A DNA stretch of 25,872 nt from UBA4055 sp036721445 (lineage in GTDB: Bacteria > UBA4055), in contig DAIMKZ010000026.1 of the NCBI GenBank assembly GCA_036721445.1, positions 1 to 25,872 on the forward strand, read 5' to 3'. The notes beneath the pieces are model-generated. The model was not told the origin of the DNA, ran no database searches, and saw only the letters and a list, made by a program, of their open reading frames with translations. Positions 22,553 through 25,872 of the stretch are shown one piece after another. The position numbers and the translations under genes are program-made. Within the stretch, counting starts at the first letter, position 1. Each line of letters begins with the position of its first letter.

Positions 22553-23169
22553 AGAAAAATTATAGCAGTATAATGGAAGATCAGATAGACCTTCTTGTAA
22601 AAGAAGGTCTCAGACCTCGACTTCTCATACATGTATGCTGTGCTCCGTGCAGCAGTTCAGTTATCGAAGTGCTTGAACAGTATTTTTCTATAGGTCTCTA
22701 TTTTTACAATCCGAATATATATCCTGAGGAAGAGCACGACAGAAGGTTTTTGGAACTTCAGAAGTTTTTAACTGACGCAGGCCATTCAGAAAAAATTGAA
22801 CTTTTTTACGAAAAATATACACCCATGGAATTCGCAGGATGTGTTCATGGGCTTGAAAATGAACCTGAAAGAGGGCGGAGGTGTAATTCCTGTTACGCAC
22901 TCAGACTCTCTAAAACAGCTCAGAAAGCAAAAGAAAAAGGCTTTGAGTATTTCACTACGACCCTGACAGTCAGTCCCCACAAGAACGCCGATATAATTAA
23001 CTCGATCGGGGAAGAACTTTCAGCGGTATATGAAGTGAAATTCCTTAATTCGGACTTTAAAAAGAAGAACGGTTTTAAAAGAACTGTCGAATTAAGCTGC
23101 GAATATGATCTGTACAGGCAGGATTACTGCGGTTGTGAATTCTCCATGAAATCCGATCGGAAAGAATGA
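22549..23169 (+). CDS. queH: Epoxyqueuosine reductase QueH
   Basis: Reduces epoxyqueuosine to queuosine at the wobble base of GUN-anticodon tRNAs, in bacteria using this enzyme instead of cobalamin-dependent QueG. The 206-residue protein (formerly DUF208) has the expected cysteine sets: 'HVCCAPCSS' (C30, C31, C34), 'RCNSCYALRL' (C112, C115) and 'YRQDYCGC' (C194, C196), which hold the iron-sulphur cluster and adjacent iron. The gene is joined by ATGA overlaps both to map upstream and to the DNA methyltransferase downstream. No other queuosine gene is in the window. Confidence 0.95.
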   Translation: MKKNYSSIMEDQIDLLVKEGLRPRLLIHVCCAPCSSSVIEVLEQYFSIGLYFYNPNIYPEEEHDRRFLELQKFLTDAGHSEKIELFYEKYTPMEFAGCVHGLENEPERGRRCNSCYALRLSKTAQKAKEKGFEYFTTTLTVSPHKNADIINSIGEELSAVYEVKFLNSDFKKKNGFKRTVELSCEYDLYRQDYCGCEFSMKSDRKE

Positions 23170-24779
23170 AAACACATAATAATATTTTTGTGACTTGTAA
23201 AGAGGCGGCTGAACTTCTCTGCATTTCCGAAGCGACCGTAAAGAACTGGGAAAGATCGGGTATATTAAAAAGAGAAGGCGGATTATTTCTTCGTGAAGAT
23301 ATCGTCAGAATATCATATGAAATACAAAACGGCGTACTTAACAGACTTTCCAGCAGAGCGAACAAAAGGGGAGCGGCACCGGAGAAGCTTCCGTGTCAGG
23401 ACGATCTTAATGGTCTGTCTGACGAATTATACCAGGAATTTAAAGAGCCCGGAAGAAGATCGAGAGAAGGTTCGTTCTACACTCCCGAGAGTATCGTAAA
23501 TGAGATTATCAGTGACAACATTCCGCGAAAAGGAAAGTTATCCGTGTATGATCCGTGCTGCGGTACAGGCAGATTCCTAATAGCCGCGTTTCATAAAAGC
23601 AGCGGCAGAGCGGTTATAAAAGGGAGCGACAAAGACCGAACAGCTCTTTCCATTGCCGGCAGAAATTTGACGGGCGCAGGTTCTGTATCACATGAGCTTG
23701 AGCATGTCGACAGCCTCATGCTGGAAGAGACAAATTCATATGACCGCATATTTACAAATCCGCCGTGGGGTGCGTATTTTACGGCAGATGAGATAAAAAA
23801 TCTCAGAAAATTATATAATGAAGCTCCGACAGACGATTCTCTTGGTTTTTTTATTTTAAAAGGTCTTCGTTCTCTGAAACCTTTAGGGATAATGTCATAT
23901 GTTCTTCCTGAATCTTTTCTGTATTCGAAGCGTTTCGCTCCTTTGAGAAAATACATTCTTAACACATATTCCGTAATAAAAATAAAATCTTACGGAAACG
24001 CCTTCAGAAAGGTTTTCGCTGGAGTCGTCAGGATCGATATTCAGAAAAAACAGCACAAGAATAATACCGCAGAGATTGTATTACCTGAAAAGGCATATCG
24101 CTGTCCGCAGAATTATTTTTTATCCGAGTACAGTTCAATGATGAACATATTCATGCTGCCTGAAGAAAGGGATCTGATAAACAGGATCTATTCTAAACCC
24201 CATATAACTTTAAAAGAAAGATCAGAATGGAGCCTGGGTATTGTTACAGGGAATAATAAAAAATTTATCAACAGCAGGCAGAATGAGAATTTCACGCAAA
24301 AGGTAATATCAGGGAGAAATGTTCAGCCGTTCATTATAACCGGTGACCTAAAATTTCTTTACAATGATAATTCGGTCTTTCATCAACGGCCAAAAAAAGA
24401 TATTTTTTCGTCTCGGGAGAAACTCGTTTACAGATTCGTTAATCAAAATCTTGTATTTGCCCTGGACAGGTCAGGTACCGTCACGATCAACAGCGCGAAT
24501 GTTCTCATACCGGATCTTGAAGGATACTCTATTCTGTCGGTCATGGCTATACTTAATTCGAAAATTATGAATTTTATTTATAAAAAAAAATTCAGGAGCC
24601 TGAAAGTTCTCAGATCTTATCTTGAAGAGCTCCCTTTTCCAAAAGACCCGGATAAATTAATTATTCACTTGATTGAGGACAAAACAAATCGTATAATTAA
24701 TGATAATGCTGTTAAGGCCGGTCATATCAGAACGGAAATTGACGGTCTTGTAGAAGAATTGTACGGGGTGAAAATATGA
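23166..24779 (+). CDS. Orphan N6-adenine DNA methyltransferase with N-terminal HTH domain
   Basis: A 537-residue protein. Residues 8-50 form a MerR/excisionase-like helix-turn-helix ('CKEAAELLCISEATVKNWER'). After a linker come the adenine methyltransferase motifs in the gamma order: 'GSFYTP' (102-107, motif X), 'DPCCGTGRF' (129-137, motif I, AdoMet binding) and 'TNPPWG' (197-202, motif IV, catalytic NPPW). From about 330 to the end lies a TaqI-like target-recognition region ('SILSVMAILNSKIMNFIY', 'LRSYLEELPFP'). No nuclease motif is visible and no restriction gene is adjacent, so it is an orphan, more like an epigenetic or regulatory enzyme than half of a defence system. ATGA overlaps bind it to queH and to the nitroreductase gene. 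The enzyme class is firm; target sequence and role are unknown. Confidence 0.88.
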   Translation: MKTHNNIFVTCKEAAELLCISEATVKNWERSGILKREGGLFLREDIVRISYEIQNGVLNRLSSRANKRGAAPEKLPCQDDLNGLSDELYQEFKEPGRRSREGSFYTPESIVNEIISDNIPRKGKLSVYDPCCGTGRFLIAAFHKSSGRAVIKGSDKDRTALSIAGRNLTGAGSVSHELEHVDSLMLEETNSYDRIFTNPPWGAYFTADEIKNLRKLYNEAPTDDSLGFFILKGLRSLKPLGIMSYVLPESFLYSKRFAPLRKYILNTYSVIKIKSYGNAFRKVFAGVVRIDIQKKQHKNNTAEIVLPEKAYRCPQNYFLSEYSSMMNIFMLPEERDLINRIYSKPHITLKERSEWSLGIVTGNNKKFINSRQNENFTQKVISGRNVQPFIITGDLKFLYNDNSVFHQRPKKDIFSSREKLVYRFVNQNLVFALDRSGTVTINSANVLIPDLEGYSILSVMAILNSKIMNFIYKKKFRSLKVLRSYLEELPFPKDPDKLIIHLIEDKTNRIINDNAVKAGHIRTEIDGLVEELYGVKI

Positions 24780-25336
24780 AAGTTTCCGCTGCTATAGAAA
24801 AGAGAAGATCGTACAGGGCTCTTGAAAAGATCGAAATCAGTGACGATCTGATAAAAGAACTTGTCAGAGCATCTTCACTCGCGCCTTCGTGTTTTAACAA
24901 CCAGCCGTGGAGATATGTTTTTGTAAGATCTCAAAAAATTCTTGAGAAGATGAAGGCTTCATTTAAAAAAGGGAACGAGTGGGCATACAATGGTTCATGT
25001 ATAGCGGCAATAATATCTAAAAAGGAACTCGACTGTGTCGCTGGAAGCACTGAATATTATCTTTTTGATACCGGCATAGGCGTAGGTCAGATGATCTTAA
25101 AAGCTACAGAAATGGGCATTGTCGCACATATAATTGCCGGTTTCGACCCCAGGAAGGTTAAAAAAGCGATCTCACTTCCGGACGACTGGAATGTCATAGC
25201 TCTTGTCATCTTCGGGAAAAAAACAAAGAAGAAGCTGGAGATCAGTGACGAAAACAGACCTGAACGACTTGCTCTTAAGTATGTGTTTTCAATTGACGAG
25301 TACTCAAAAAAGTTGAATAAGAAAGTTAAACATTAG
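24776..25336 (+). CDS. Nitroreductase-family flavoprotein
   Basis: A 186-residue FMN-dependent oxidoreductase of the small nitroreductase type. Motifs: 'RRSYR' (10-14) for FMN phosphate, 'SSLAPSCFNNQPWRYVFV' (about 33-50), and 'DTGIGVGQMILKATEMG' (98-114), the dimer and flavin contact helix. It ends with a basic tail. The physiological substrate cannot be told; such proteins reduce nitro compounds, quinones or flavins or act as dehydrogenases. The start overlaps the methyltransferase stop (ATGA), and the next gene begins 7 bases after its own stop. Confidence 0.9.
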   Translation: MKVSAAIEKRRSYRALEKIEISDDLIKELVRASSLAPSCFNNQPWRYVFVRSQKILEKMKASFKKGNEWAYNGSCIAAIISKKELDCVAGSTEYYLFDTGIGVGQMILKATEMGIVAHIIAGFDPRKVKKAISLPDDWNVIALVIFGKKTKKKLEISDENRPERLALKYVFSIDEYSKKLNKKVKH

Positions 25337-25343
25337 AGAAAAT

Positions 25344-25872
25344 ATGCTGAAAATAAGAAAAGTAACTGCGGCTGATAAAGCCAGAGTGGCTGATATTGTA
25401 AAGAACATATGGGAAGGAAGTGATTATCTTCCTCTGGTGTTCGATGAATGGGTAAAAGACAGTCACGGCGAATTTGCGGCGGCAGTAGATCAAAGCGGTA
25501 TACTTATCGGATTTGAGAAATTAACTATGCTCACTCCTTACGACGCATGGATCGAAGGATTAAGAAAAGATATGGGATCCAATATAAAAGGAGTAGGCAG
25601 ATTCTTAACGGAACATATTTTTGAAGTGTTAAAGAAAAATAAGAAATTGAGAACTGTAAGATTCGCAACATACTATAAGAACATCGAATCAATATCTCTT
25701 TTCAGCAGGCTGGGTTTTTCGGTTCTTGAAAAAAGGAACCATTTATCTTTAAAGCTGCCGCGAGTAAAAAGTATTCCGAAATACGAAAAGAACAGAGCTG
25801 TCAGAGGAGGAGATCCGGATCAGATAATTGATTTTATTAAAAGGTCGGTCTGGCTAAAGAAGAACCCGAACG
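25344..25872 (+). CDS. GNAT-family N-acetyltransferase (truncated by right edge)
   Basis: The first 176 codons are open from the ATG at 25344 to the window end. The translation 'MLKIRKVTAADKARVADIV' and 'LPLVFDEWVKD' has the usual GNAT beginning, 'GILIGFEKLTML' is strand 4 of the fold, 'NIKGVGRFLTEHIFE' is the acetyl-CoA pyrophosphate loop and helix (motif A), and 'NIESISLFSRLGFSVLEKR' is the motif B region. The sequence continues past the GNAT core ('IPKYEKNRAVRGGDPDQIIDFI'), so the full protein probably has a C-terminal extension, possibly a second domain. The acyl acceptor is unknown. It is probably the next gene of the same operon. Confidence 0.8.
   Translation, partial: MLKIRKVTAADKARVADIVKNIWEGSDYLPLVFDEWVKDSHGEFAAAVDQSGILIGFEKLTMLTPYDAWIEGLRKDMGSNIKGVGRFLTEHIFEVLKKNKKLRTVRFATYYKNIESISLFSRLGFSVLEKRNHLSLKLPRVKSIPKYEKNRAVRGGDPDQIIDFIKRSVWLKKNPN

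Noticed and set aside
23166..24779. Restriction-modification or phage-defence island
   Set aside because: Only a methyltransferase is present; neighbours are queH and a nitroreductase in tight translational coupling, and no nuclease, helicase or mobile gene is visible.

Overview
The window looks like part of the chromosome of a Gram-negative bacterium, probably a member of the FCB superphylum (Cloacimonadota/Delongbacteria-like). The signs are tandem secreted right-handed beta-helix proteins with an 'SPCxDAGDP...GAYG' motif, a FN3 domain of the 'DPYGTF' type, SPOR-domain envelope proteins, a DsbD electron shuttle and a beta-barrel-like protein ending in an aromatic residue. The phylum is inferred, not proved. 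Base composition is moderate (about 40-45% GC in the stretches I counted), with one GC-rich gene. The window is densely coding: no gap between genes exceeds about 215 bases, and I found no tRNA, rRNA, CRISPR array, insertion sequence or phage gene.

Layout. (1) Positions 1-4706, minus strand: two tandem genes for paralogous secreted beta-helix proteins; the downstream one runs off the left edge. (2) 4707-4920: a divergent regulatory region with a perfect CRP-type palindrome at 4761-4776. (3) 4921-13935, plus strand: gltX, dCMP deaminase, dnaG, a Crp/Fnr regulator, a TPR protein, a secreted SPOR protein, tmk, a C-terminal processing protease and an AMMECR1-family protein, closed by a hairpin terminator at 13934-13968. 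This run joins tRNA charging, dNTP supply (dCMP deaminase makes dUMP; Tmk phosphorylates dTMP), replication priming and envelope functions. (4) 13989-17268, minus strand: dsbD-trxA, a two-gene route moving electrons from the cytoplasm to the periplasm, with a near-ideal promoter that has an inverted repeat in its spacer; upstream of it lies a lipoprotein gene with three SPOR domains. (5) 17440-25872, plus strand: an outer-membrane-type protein, gpmI, an orphan PAS histidine kinase, ribH, map, queH, a HTH-DNA methyltransferase fusion, a nitroreductase and a GNAT acetyltransferase cut by the right edge. Many junctions here are ATGA stop/start overlaps, so translation is probably coupled.

Most worth a second look: the orphan adenine methyltransferase with an N-terminal DNA-binding domain, translationally locked into a housekeeping operon; the CRP-like operator next to the beta-helix genes in a window that also encodes a Crp/Fnr regulator; the operator-like palindrome inside the dsbD promoter; the GC-rich dCMP deaminase gene; and a shared uncharacterised module in the two beta-helix proteins.
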